Assembly: GCA_934249215.1 (NCBI GenBank)
Contig: CAKQKN010000106.1
Location: forward strand, 1 to 64,000
DNA: 64,000 nt
Reading direction: 5' to 3'
DNA from: an uncultured Clostridia bacterium
GTDB taxonomy: Bacteria; Bacillota; Clostridia; Christensenellales; Borkfalkiaceae
Shown here: positions 43,771 through 51,492 of the stretch, piece after piece
How the letters are laid out: each line of letters starts with the position of its first letter
How positions within the stretch are numbered: position 1 is the first letter of the stretch
Notes under the pieces: model-generated
Seen by the model: only the letters and a program-made list of their open reading frames with translations
Told to the model about the DNA's origin: nothing
Databases searched by the model: none
Position numbers and translations under genes: made by a program

Positions 43771-43817
43771 ATCGGTTGTCCGAAAGAACGGACGAAATCT
43801 CTCAGAGGAGACGCCAT

Positions 43818-45665
43818 ATGAAATTTTGCACGCATTGCGGCACGTCGCTGCCGGACAGAGCGGAAATTTGCCCGGTCTGCAAGAGCAAATGCTCCGTCAC
43901 GGACGCGAAACTCGCCTCGGAAAGCGCAGAAGCCGCCGCAAAAAGCGAATTAAAGGAAAATCAGAAAATATCGGAAGCGAAAGCCAAGGCCGAAGCGGAA
44001 AAGAAAGCCAAAGCCGAAGCGCACGCCAAGGCGGAAGCCGAAAAGAAAGCAAAGGCGGAAGCGCGTGCCAAAGCAGAATCCGAGAAAAAAGCCGAACTCG
44101 AAGCGGCGAGGAAAGCAAAAGAAGAAGTCGAGGCAAAAGCCAAAGCGGAATCTTTGTCGAAAATCGCCGAAAAGCCCGAGTCTGCCGCCGCGGAAAAATC
44201 GGAAAACCCGATAAAAACGGAAAACCCGATAAAAACGGAAGAACCGATAAAAACGGAAGAACCGAAGAAAGCCGAAAAAACAATCAAGAGTACCGATTCC
44301 CGCACTTTGCTCGTTCGTTTGAGCGTGATATTCGCCGTTATCGCGGCGCTGGTTTCGGCGGTGTTCGTAATGTTCCTCGGCGTTTCGGTAAAAATAACCG
44401 TTCCTCCGCGCGACGTCGATCCCGAAGTGTTTTACTATTTCGTCGAGCACGGCTTTTCATATTTCGTGAAATCGTTGGACGCGGCAAAAGCAACCGAACT
44501 CATAACGGAAACGGGTTTTTATCCCACCGAACAGCTTGTCAACGCATACGTAACGCTGTCTGTAATAAGATCGATCGTCGTGATCGCGTCCGTCGTCCTG
44601 ATCTCCGTGTTCACCCTTATTGCCGTCATCGATTTTTTACGCTATGCAAAGAACGGCGATTCGAAATTTCGTCCGGTGTGGGCGATATCCGCCGTCGTAA
44701 CTTACGTTTGTTGCGTCGTCGCCGTCAGGATGTTCGATTACGGCAAAATCGAGTTCGTGTTCAGAAGCGGCAATAAAACGATTTCCTCGTCTGAACTTTC
44801 GATGGACTTGAACGCTCCGACGATCATCGGGCTGTGTTTGTCCCTTCTTCTGTTGGCGGCTGCCCTCGTGACGGACTATTTGTCCGGAAAGAACGGTTCC
44901 GAACGCGCGGAGCAAAAATCTTCGTCCGTCGGTTTTGGCGATGGGGCGGGGTATTCGCGGAAAACGGAAGAATCGAAAAACCGCAAAACGTTCAGACTTG
45001 AAAAAGTCGCCGTTTATTGCGTGGCGGGGCTCTCGTTGCTGACGATTTTCGTGTCGGGTTTCACCGCCGTCAGTTCGACGTCGAAAGGTTTCGGCGAAAC
45101 GGAGGTAAAGGACCCGCAGACCGGCGAATATCAAACGATGAGCGGCGTCCGCGAATATACCGAAACGATGCCGCTTACCTCGCTTCTTCGCAAATACTCG
45201 CTCGAAGAAGAAGAAACGCTTTACGAAATCGGCAACGTCGAAAAACTTCTCGCTCGCTATCCCGACAATCTCGATTGGATCATTGAAAAAGAAGGACTCG
45301 ACGCGAAGCTTGCATCCATACGTGAAAGAGAGAATTATGCGTTCAACTTCGGAATGTCGATGGCGTTCACGGACCTCGCGACGATAGTCTTTTCGGGCTT
45401 ACTCGCGGTCTACGTGCTGTGTCTGCGTGAAAAACTGCACGGTGAACTTCTCGTCGTCGTAAGTTTACTTCCCATGATTTTCTCTTTCGTATCCTTTGCC
45501 GTCGGAATATTCTTGCTTCGCTCGTTCGGCAAAATTCAGGTCGAACTCGGCATAGCGGCACCGTTCCTGACGATTCTGACGTCCGCGGCGGCTTGCGTGT
45601 TGACCTTCTTCATCCGCAAAGCTATTCTCAAAAAAAGCGAATCCGAGCATCAGGTTCTCGATTAA
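43818..45665 (+). CDS. Zinc-ribbon, Lys/Ala/Glu-repeat, multi-span membrane protein, 615 aa
   Basis: Residues 1-30 hold a zinc ribbon (C-T-H-C-G at 4-7 and C-P-V-C at about 19-22). Residues 35-135 are a long Lys/Ala/Glu coiled coil with repeating K-A-K-A-E-A-E-K, then short repeats of I-K-T-E-E-P and I-K-T-E-N-P, produced by 18-bp tandem DNA repeats near 44200-44270. From residue 165 about eight membrane helices follow in two groups of four, with an extracytoplasmic loop of about 90 residues before the last three ('Y-T-E-T-M-P-L-T-S-L-L-R'). AGAGGAG precedes ATG 43818. Family and function unknown; the ribbon and stalk would sit in the cytoplasm. Confidence 0.75.
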   Translation: MKFCTHCGTSLPDRAEICPVCKSKCSVTDAKLASESAEAAAKSELKENQKISEAKAKAEAEKKAKAEAHAKAEAEKKAKAEARAKAESEKKAELEAARKAKEEVEAKAKAESLSKIAEKPESAAAEKSENPIKTENPIKTEEPIKTEEPKKAEKTIKSTDSRTLLVRLSVIFAVIAALVSAVFVMFLGVSVKITVPPRDVDPEVFYYFVEHGFSYFVKSLDAAKATELITETGFYPTEQLVNAYVTLSVIRSIVVIASVVLISVFTLIAVIDFLRYAKNGDSKFRPVWAISAVVTYVCCVVAVRMFDYGKIEFVFRSGNKTISSSELSMDLNAPTIIGLCLSLLLLAAALVTDYLSGKNGSERAEQKSSSVGFGDGAGYSRKTEESKNRKTFRLEKVAVYCVAGLSLLTIFVSGFTAVSSTSKGFGETEVKDPQTGEYQTMSGVREYTETMPLTSLLRKYSLEEEETLYEIGNVEKLLARYPDNLDWIIEKEGLDAKLASIRERENYAFNFGMSMAFTDLATIVFSGLLAVYVLCLREKLHGELLVVVSLLPMIFSFVSFAVGIFLLRSFGKIQVELGIAAPFLTILTSAAACVLTFFIRKAILKKSESEHQVLD

Positions 45666-45742
45666 GCCCCTCTCGACGCTTTTTGTCGATCGCGCAGCGG
45701 TCACTTCTTCACATAAACGCAAGGTGAAAATTCAAATAATAA

Positions 45743-45775
45743 AAAAGCTGTCGCATCGATGCGGCAGCTTTTTGC
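45743..45775 (+). terminator. Bidirectional terminator
   Basis: AAAGCTGTCGCAT / ATGCGGCAGCTTTTT, a long stem with A and T tracts at its flanks. Confidence 0.9.
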
Positions 45776-45785
45776 TTGTCGTTAC

Positions 45786-45814
45786 TTGACGAACAAATGT
45801 TCGTATGTTAAAAT
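45786..45814 (+). promoter_or_regulatory. Promoter of the Y-family polymerase gene
   Basis: TTGACG (45786-45791), 17 bp, TAAAAT (45809-45814). The LexA box lies inside the spacer. Confidence 0.75.
45790..45803 (+). promoter_or_regulatory. LexA (SOS) operator
   Basis: CGAACAAATGTTCG matches the Bacillus-type box CGAAC-N4-GTTCG perfectly and sits between the -35 and -10 elements, the classical repression position. Confidence 0.88.
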
Positions 45815-45895
45815 GATCATGTTAAACCCATACATAAGACCGTACGACGAGTGTGCATAATATGAGTGATGAAATAAAGGAAAGGGGGATAAGGC

Positions 45896-46132
45896 GTGAA
45901 CGGCGAAACGATAACGGACGAAACGAAAACTTACGTTTGCATCGACCTGAAGTCGTTTTACGCTTCGGTCGAAGCGGTCGAGCGCGGAATGGACCCGATG
46001 ACCGAAAATCTCGTCGTAGCCGATCCTTCGCGCGGGCGCGGCGCGATATGCCTCGCGATCACGCCGGCGATGAAAAAACTCGGCGTAAAAAACAGATGCC
46101 GCCTTTTCGAAATTCCCGAGGGGATAAGTTAA
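45896..46132 (+). pseudogene. Y-family DNA polymerase (UmuC/UvrX-like), N-terminal part ended by an in-frame stop
   Basis: Codes for the start of an error-prone translesion polymerase: the first catalytic Asp is in V-C-I-D-L-K-S-F-Y-A-S-V-E at residues about 14-26. Translation begins at GTG 45896 after AAAGGGGG. The frame stops at TAA 46130-46132, just where the family continues with an aromatic residue ('I-P-E-G-I-S-x-V-T-A-L-P-R-M'), and the rest continues in the same frame from 46133. One base change (TAT/TAC to TAA) explains it. The gene is under the SOS promoter at 45786-45814. Confidence 0.85.
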
Positions 46133-47188
46133 GTGACCGCATTGCCGCGTATGAAAACGTATATGCGCTATTCCGCGCGCATATATTCGATTTATCTTCG
46201 TTTCGTGAGCGCGGACGATATTCACGTTTATTCGATCGACGAATGTTTCATCGACGCGACGAGTTATCTTCGGTTATACGGCGTGGACGGACGAGGGTTT
46301 GCGACGAGTTTGCGCAACGCCGTATTTGCGGAAACGGGCATAACCGCCACATGCGGGATCGGAACGAATCTTTTTCTCGCCAAAGTCGCCCTCGACATAG
46401 AAGCCAAAAAATCCCCCGACGGCATAGGTTATCTCGATCGGCTGGAGTTTCGCCGCAAGATATGGACGCACCGACCGATTACGGACGTGTGGAACGTCGG
46501 TCGCGGAATTGCGAAGCGTCTGGAAAAATTCGGCATATACGATCTGAAAGGGGTTGCGTGTTGCGACGAAGATATATTGTATAAGGAATTCGGCGTCAAC
46601 GCCGAGTATCTGATCGACCATTCTCACGGCGAAGAACCTTGCACGATCGCCGACATCCACGCCTATAAATCGGAAGAACGTTCCATCTCTAACGGACAGA
46701 TATTGTTTTCCGATTACGCCTATGAAAACGCACTGACGATACTCAAGGAAATGGTGGATTTTCTGACGACGGAACTTTCCGAAAACAGGCTCGTCGCGAA
46801 CAGAATTTTCCTGTCCGTCGGCTATTCGGGCGATTGCCATAAGGCGACGGGCGGCTGGAAAAAACTCGCCGAGGGGTACACTCGTTCATATGTGCATATA
46901 AAGAACGCGTTCGTCAAGCTTTACGAAGCGACGACTGCAAAGGACAGCCCGATTCGGCGAATCAACGTGGGCGTTTCGGGGCTTAAGTCGGAAGATTTTA
47001 TGACCTACGATCTGCTGACGGACAAAACTCGGCTCGACAAAGAGGTCGCCGCGATCGATGCGGTGGTCGGTATTCGCCGTAAACTCGGCAAAAACTCGGT
47101 GCTTCGCGGCGTCGATCTGAAAAAAGAAGCCACCGCACGCGAGCGGAACAAACTCATCGGCGGTCATAACGGAGGCGAAGAAGAGTAG
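46133..47188 (+). pseudogene. Y-family DNA polymerase, C-terminal part (continuation after the stop codon), 351 aa
   Basis: The remainder of the polymerase: 'R-M-K-T-Y-M-R-Y-S-A-R-I-Y', the second catalytic motif Y-S-I-D-E-C-F-I-D (Asp and Glu), the thumb with helix-hairpin-helix ('V-G-R-G-I-A-K-R-L-E-K-F-G-I'), and the little-finger domain. GTG 46133 directly follows the stop, with GAGGGG at 46118-46123 as a ribosome binding site 9 nt upstream, so a separate product could be made by reinitiation. Alone it lacks the first catalytic Asp. Either a recent nonsense mutation or a two-chain enzyme. Confidence 0.8.
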
Positions 47189-47200
47189 AAGTGCCCCCGT

Positions 47201-47257
47201 TTCTTAAATAATCGGCGTTTCTTAAATAATCGGCGATGACGAACGGAATCCATATAA
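47201..47257 (+). repeat. Short duplications and second shared intergenic motif, copy 2
   Basis: TTTCTTAAATAATCGGCG occurs twice in tandem from about 47200 to 47235. It runs into GATGACGAACGGAATCC plus ATATAA (47235-47257), nearly identical to 19055-19076. ATAATGATAT is then repeated at 47254 and 47272. Confidence 0.6.
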
Positions 47258-47299
47258 TGATATGATTCCTTATAATGATATAACGAAGAGGGCGAAATT

Positions 47300-47614
47300 A
47301 TGAAAAAAGACAACGTAAAACGCGCGGTTCAGTTCATACCGTTTGCCGCGCTCCGCGGGTTCGACGAAATGCTTGCGGAAGAACTGGCGATAAAGGAAGA
47401 TCGGACGGAACTCGGTGAAGACGACTGCGCTCGCATATCCGAAACCTTATTGATTCTTAAAAAGAACGATTTCGTCCGCGTGCGCTTTTACGATAAAACG
47501 CGCTATCGGAAAGAATGCGGCGCCGTAGCCGAACTCGACTTTACGGCTCGCTATCTGAAAGTCGGCATGGTGAAAATTCCGTTTGCCGACCTTTCGGACG
47601 TAACGATCGAATAA
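47300..47614 (+). CDS. YolD-like protein, partner of the Y-family polymerase, 104 aa
   Basis: 'R-A-V-Q-F-I-P-F-A-A-L-R-G-F-D-E-M-L' near residues 8-25, then 'L-G-E-D-D-C-A-R-I-S-E-T-L' and a C-terminal beta region, match the YolD-like family regularly encoded next to UvrX/UmuC-type polymerases in Bacillota. Its role is thought to be accessory to SOS mutagenesis. GAGGG precedes ATG 47300. The gap of 111 nt to the polymerase is unusually long for this pair, and it contains repeats. Confidence 0.75.
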   Translation: MKKDNVKRAVQFIPFAALRGFDEMLAEELAIKEDRTELGEDDCARISETLLILKKNDFVRVRFYDKTRYRKECGAVAELDFTARYLKVGMVKIPFADLSDVTIE

Positions 47615-47698
47615 CCGTCGGAAAATCCCGTTTCTTACCGTCGTTCTTATCGCCGATTACCGAAAAGCCGTCAAAAAACGGTAAGCAAATGCAAATCG

Positions 47699-47727
47699 TT
47701 TGACTTATTTGCGCTTAAGTGATATAT
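47699..47727 (+). promoter_or_regulatory. Promoter of pgk
   Basis: TTGACT (47699-47704), 17 bp, TATATT (47722-47727). Confidence 0.8.
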
Positions 47728-47761
47728 TTTACGAGGAAAAAACATAAGGAGTGTTTTGAAT

Positions 47762-48979
47762 ATGAGTATGCTCAATAAAATGTCGGTCAAAGACGTAGAC
47801 GTCGCCGGCAAAAGATGTCTTGTAAGAGTTGATTTCAACGTCCCCATGAAGGACGGAAAGATCACCGACGAAAACAGAATCAACGGCGCGCTGCCCACGA
47901 TCAAATACCTCATCGATCATAAAGCAAAAGTAATACTTTGCTCTCACATGGGCAAGCCCAAGGGGCAGGTCGTCCCTAAATACAGCCTTAAACCGGTCGC
48001 CGAAAGACTTTCCGAGATTCTCGGACAAAAAGTAGTTTTCGCAACCGACGTTATCGGACCTTCCGCCGACGAAGCGGTGAAGAATATTAAGGACGGCGAA
48101 GTCGTTCTTTTGGAAAACACCCGTTTCGAAGCTGGCGAAGAAGCGCGTGATCCCGCGTTCTGCAAAAAACTCGCAAGCTACTGCGACGTTTTCGTAAACG
48201 ACGCATTCGGAACCGCCCACCGTTCGCACGGCTCGACCGCCGCTATCGTCGAACAGGGCTACGTAAAGACCGCCGTCTGCGGGTTCCTTATTCAGAAAGA
48301 ACTCACCATTATGGGCGGAGCACTCGAACACCCCGAAAGACCGTTCGTAGCGGTTCTCGGCGGCGCTAAAGTTGCCGACAAGCTCAAAGTTATATCCAAC
48401 CTTCTCGAAAAATGCGACACGCTGGTAATCGGCGGCGGCATGGCATACACCTTCCTCAAAGCCGAAGGCTACGAAGTCGGAACTTCGCTCGTCGACGACA
48501 GTCAGATCGGATACTGCAAAGAAATGCTCGAAAAGGCGAAAGCGCTCGGCAAGAAAGTATATCTTCCCGTCGACGTCGTAACCGCGAAATCTTTCCCTGA
48601 TCCCATCGACGCACCCATTGAAACTTCGACGCACGACATTTCGGAAATTCCCGCCGACGAAGAAGGGCTCGATATCGGCGAAAAGACGAGAGCGCTTTAC
48701 GCTGAAGTCGTCAAGGGCGCAAAGACGGTCGTCTGGAACGGACCTATGGGCGTTTTCGAAAATCCCATTCTCGCTGCCGGAACGAACGCGGTTGCAAAGG
48801 CTCTTGCCGAAGCAAAGGACGCAACGACCATCATCGGCGGCGGCGACAGCGCGGCTGCCGTTGCGCAGCTCGGTTATGCCGACAAGATGACGCACATTTC
48901 CACGGGTGGCGGCGCTTCTCTCGAACTTCTCGAGGGTAAGGAACTTCCCGGCATCGCGTGCCTTAACGAAAAAGAATAA
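47762..48979 (+). CDS. pgk: Phosphoglycerate kinase
   Basis: Transfers phosphate from 1,3-bisphosphoglycerate to ADP in glycolysis. Signatures: R-V-D-F-N-V-P near 22-28, 'N-D-A-F-G-T-A-H-R', the nucleotide-binding 'G-G-A-K-V-A-D-K' and 'G-G-G-D-S-A-A-A-V'. ATG 47762 has AAGGAG 9-10 nt upstream; TTG 47756 lies in frame earlier. Length (405 aa) is normal. gap is not adjacent. Confidence 0.97.
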   Translation: MSMLNKMSVKDVDVAGKRCLVRVDFNVPMKDGKITDENRINGALPTIKYLIDHKAKVILCSHMGKPKGQVVPKYSLKPVAERLSEILGQKVVFATDVIGPSADEAVKNIKDGEVVLLENTRFEAGEEARDPAFCKKLASYCDVFVNDAFGTAHRSHGSTAAIVEQGYVKTAVCGFLIQKELTIMGGALEHPERPFVAVLGGAKVADKLKVISNLLEKCDTLVIGGGMAYTFLKAEGYEVGTSLVDDSQIGYCKEMLEKAKALGKKVYLPVDVVTAKSFPDPIDAPIETSTHDISEIPADEEGLDIGEKTRALYAEVVKGAKTVVWNGPMGVFENPILAAGTNAVAKALAEAKDATTIIGGGDSAAAVAQLGYADKMTHISTGGGASLELLEGKELPGIACLNEKE

Positions 48980-49014
48980 TTTTCGTTCTTTCTCGTCTGA
49001 ATAACGTTGAATCC

Positions 49015-49056
49015 AAAAGGTCGAATATCCGTTTTCGCGGCTATCCGACCTTTTTT
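49015..49056 (+). terminator. Terminator of pgk
   Basis: AAAAGGTCG ... CGACCTTTTTT with additional inner pairing. Between 49057 and 49220 a 25-bp phrase beginning CGGTTTGCCGTTCCG is repeated at 49121 and 49156; nothing else is recognised there. Confidence 0.8.
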
Positions 49057-49120
49057 CGTTCCGAAACGCGTTTTCCGTGCGATAACCTTTCCCGTGATCG
49101 TTCTTTTCGCGCTTATCCAT

Positions 49121-49180
49121 CGGTTTGCCGTTCCGCCCGCTGCTTACTTGTTCCGCGGTTTGCCGTTCCGTCCGCCGCTT
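49121..49180 (+). repeat. Direct repeat of 25 bp, 35-bp period
   Basis: CGGTTTGCCGTTCCG plus ten further bases occurs at 49121-49145 and 49156-49180 with two differences. Confidence 0.75.
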
Positions 49181-49252
49181 TTCTTTTTGCCGCTTGCCCC
49201 GATATTCTACCGCCGTCGCGCCACGCATATAATTAAGGGAAAGGGGCGAAAA

Positions 49253-49504
49253 ATGGATTTCAGAGAGGAAATAGCGCGTTTCACGCCGACGGCGAACTCG
49301 TTTTCCGTCGAATTCGGAAGTCGTTTCGGCTACGTGCGCGGCGTTTTGAAAATATTGTCTTTCGATAAAAACAATCTCGTGTTTCTCGTGGAAAAACGAA
49401 AAATCGTCGTCCTTCGCGGCGAGAATTTGTCCGTTTCGGGCTACGTAAACGGCGACGTGCGTATCGGCGGTATAATTTACGGTGCGGAGATACAGAATTT
49501 ATGA
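49253..49504 (+). CDS. yqfC: Sporulation protein YqfC, 83 aa
   Basis: A small YabP/YqfC-family protein ('S-V-E-F-G-S-R-F-G-Y-V-R-G', 'V-E-K-R-K-I-V-V-L-R-G-E-N-L-S-V') expressed in the mother cell in spore formers. ATG 49253 with AAGGGG is the likely start; the frame runs upstream but would cross the pgk terminator. Overlap of 4 nt (ATGA) with yqfD shows translational coupling. TATAAT at 49228-49233 lies close before the gene, but no convincing -35 was found. Confidence 0.8.
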   Translation: MDFREEIARFTPTANSFSVEFGSRFGYVRGVLKILSFDKNNLVFLVEKRKIVVLRGENLSVSGYVNGDVRIGGIIYGAEIQNL

Positions 49505-50409
49505 AGCTTCTGACTTTCACGTATATTGCCACCGGCTACAATCGCGCGGTGATCGTCAACCGCATGCGCGCCTCGGGCGTCGACGTGCTGAAAATGCTGA
49601 TAATAGACGAAAAACGCACGGAAATCACCATATCCGCCAAAGATCGCGCAAAATATTTTGCAATTTGCAAAAACATATGGTATAATAAACTAATAAGAAC
49701 GGGCGGTTTGCTTGCTTGTTTATACTCGATCGGCAAAGCCCCTTTTCTCGTCGTCGGCGCGCTCGCGTTTCTCGCCGTCGTCCTTTTCGGCGGCAATCTG
49801 TATATGGGCAGCGACTATCTCGGCGACTCTGCGCTCTACCGCGCGGAGATTGAGGAAACGTTTGAAGAAGTCGGCATAAAAGAGTATCGCCTTTTTAACG
49901 AAAAGCAACTGAAAACCGCGCAGGAAACGCTCGGAAAAAAACTCGACGCCGTCTTTTTCAAAATCGAAAAGTCGGGCAATAGGGCGATTATCACGGCATA
50001 TTCGGCAATCGCGACCCCGAACAGAATGGAAAGTACGGACAAAGATCTCGTCGCGAGCGGAAGTTTTCGGATTTTAAAACTTACGGCATACGGCGGCACG
50101 CCCGAGGTAAAAGAGGGCGACGAAGTAACCGCGGGGCAGACGATAATCGGCGCTTACGAAGTTTTGAAGGACGGCTCGATAAGACCGTGCAAAATCGTTG
50201 CGTGCGTGTCCGCGGAATTCAAGTTCGAATATCGGTACACTTGTTCATACGAACCGTCGGACGGCGATAAAGAACGGACTAAGGCGGTTGCAAAATTTCT
50301 TCTCGGCGACGAAAGCGTCACGCGTGAAGATGTTTATGGGGACGGCAACGAAATCGTTGCCGTGATATATTACGAAAAAATAATTTTCGGGGAAAGATTC
50401 GGAGGTTGA
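49501..50409 (+). CDS. yqfD: Sporulation protein YqfD, short form, 302 aa
   Basis: An N-terminal soluble part, one membrane helix (about residues 75-100: 'A-P-F-L-V-V-G-A-L-A-F-L-A-V-V-L-F-G-G'), and a C-terminal domain with 'K-E-G-D-E-V-T-A-G-Q-T-I-I-G' identify YqfD, required in spore formation. It is about 90 residues shorter than Bacillus YqfD (about 390), the C-terminal part being reduced. It sits between yqfC and phoH as in other Bacillota. Confidence 0.8.
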   Translation: MKLLTFTYIATGYNRAVIVNRMRASGVDVLKMLIIDEKRTEITISAKDRAKYFAICKNIWYNKLIRTGGLLACLYSIGKAPFLVVGALAFLAVVLFGGNLYMGSDYLGDSALYRAEIEETFEEVGIKEYRLFNEKQLKTAQETLGKKLDAVFFKIEKSGNRAIITAYSAIATPNRMESTDKDLVASGSFRILKLTAYGGTPEVKEGDEVTAGQTIIGAYEVLKDGSIRPCKIVACVSAEFKFEYRYTCSYEPSDGDKERTKAVAKFLLGDESVTREDVYGDGNEIVAVIYYEKIIFGERFGG

Positions 50410-50414
50410 TTCTA

Positions 50415-51389
50415 TTGAACGATTGCATTCGTAAAATCGTAATATCGGAACTCGGCGAATTATCGGCGCTCGTCGGCGTATTCGACGAAAATCTCGGCGT
50501 ACTCGAAAAGGAAACCGGGGCGGAAATAAGCGTATTCGGCGGCGAAATAACGGTTTCGGGCGACAGCGCGAATGTCGAACTTTGCGCCACTGTGATAAAC
50601 AAACTTCTCGACATCGTAAGAAGTAACGAGGTTGTCGACAAAAGCAGAATTTTATATTGTATCGAACTCGCGCGCGAGGGCAACGTCGGTGACGTCGAAA
50701 AAGTCATAAGCGGTGTTCTTGCCGTCACTGCAAACGGAAAACAGATAAAATACAAAACGCTCGGGCAGAAAAAGTACGTCGACGCGATAAGAAAATCGCA
50801 GATAACTTTCGCTGTCGGTCCCGCGGGCACGGGCAAAACCTACCTTGCCGTGGCGATGGCTGTTTCCGCTTATAAAAACAAGGAAATCGAGAAAATCATA
50901 CTAACTCGTCCCGCAGTCGAAGCGGGTGAACGGCTGGGCTTTTTGCCGGGTGATCTTCAGTCGAAAGTCGATCCCTACCTTCGTCCGCTTTATGACGCGC
51001 TTCAGGAAATGTTCGGCGCCGAAACTTACGTAAAACTTATGGAACGCGGCTCTATCGAGGTTGCTCCGCTTGCATACATGCGAGGCAGGACGCTGTCCGA
51101 CGCGTTCATCATTCTCGACGAAGCGCAAAACACGACGAAAGAGCAGATGAAAATGTTCTTAACCCGTATGGGCGAGGGCAGTCGGATGGTAATCACGGGC
51201 GACGTAACTCAGATCGATCTTCCGGACGGAAAGACGAGCGGGCTCAAGCACGCCGTGAAAATACTTAAAAACGTCGACGGAATCGCGACCGTCGAACTGT
51301 CGCATAAGGACGTCGTTCGTCATCCGCTGGTAATGCGCATAATAAAGGCGTACACGAACGACGAAACTAAAAAGGACACGAAAAAATAA
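50415..51389 (+). CDS. phoH: PhoH-like ATPase, 324 aa
   Basis: A P-loop ATPase with G-P-A-G-T-G-K-T near 137-144, 'L-T-R-P-A-V-E-A-G-E-R-L-G-F-L-P-G-D' and 'F-I-I-L-D-E-A-Q-N-T'; an N-terminal KH-like domain precedes it. The family (YbeZ/PhoH) works with YbeY in rRNA maturation. TTG 50415 is the likely start because GGAGG at 50401-50405 is 9 nt upstream; TTG 50406 overlaps the yqfD stop. Confidence 0.93.
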   Translation: MNDCIRKIVISELGELSALVGVFDENLGVLEKETGAEISVFGGEITVSGDSANVELCATVINKLLDIVRSNEVVDKSRILYCIELAREGNVGDVEKVISGVLAVTANGKQIKYKTLGQKKYVDAIRKSQITFAVGPAGTGKTYLAVAMAVSAYKNKEIEKIILTRPAVEAGERLGFLPGDLQSKVDPYLRPLYDALQEMFGAETYVKLMERGSIEVAPLAYMRGRTLSDAFIILDEAQNTTKEQMKMFLTRMGEGSRMVITGDVTQIDLPDGKTSGLKHAVKILKNVDGIATVELSHKDVVRHPLVMRIIKAYTNDETKKDTKK

Positions 51390-51492
51390 CGCGTTTTTGC
51401 GGCGAATTGCTCACAATCGTCCGCACGCTTAAAAAAATGAAAACGAAGTATCGGGGATAAAACGGAATCCCTTTTAAACGGAGAGGTTTACG

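Noticed and set aside
42745..43817. tmRNA gene near smpB
   Set aside because: No tRNA-Ala-like ends or tag reading frame could be found.
45853..46584. 243-codon frame overlapping the Y-family polymerase in another phase
   Set aside because: Arg-rich composition typical of an out-of-frame shadow of the polymerase gene.
49201..49233. Sigma-E type promoter before yqfC (GATATT ... CATATAAT)
   Set aside because: The 19-bp spacing is longer than the roughly 14-15 bp expected, so the similarity may be chance.
49007..49252. Longer N-terminus for YqfC
   Set aside because: The in-frame extension crosses the pgk terminator and a direct repeat, and the family is about 80-95 residues long.
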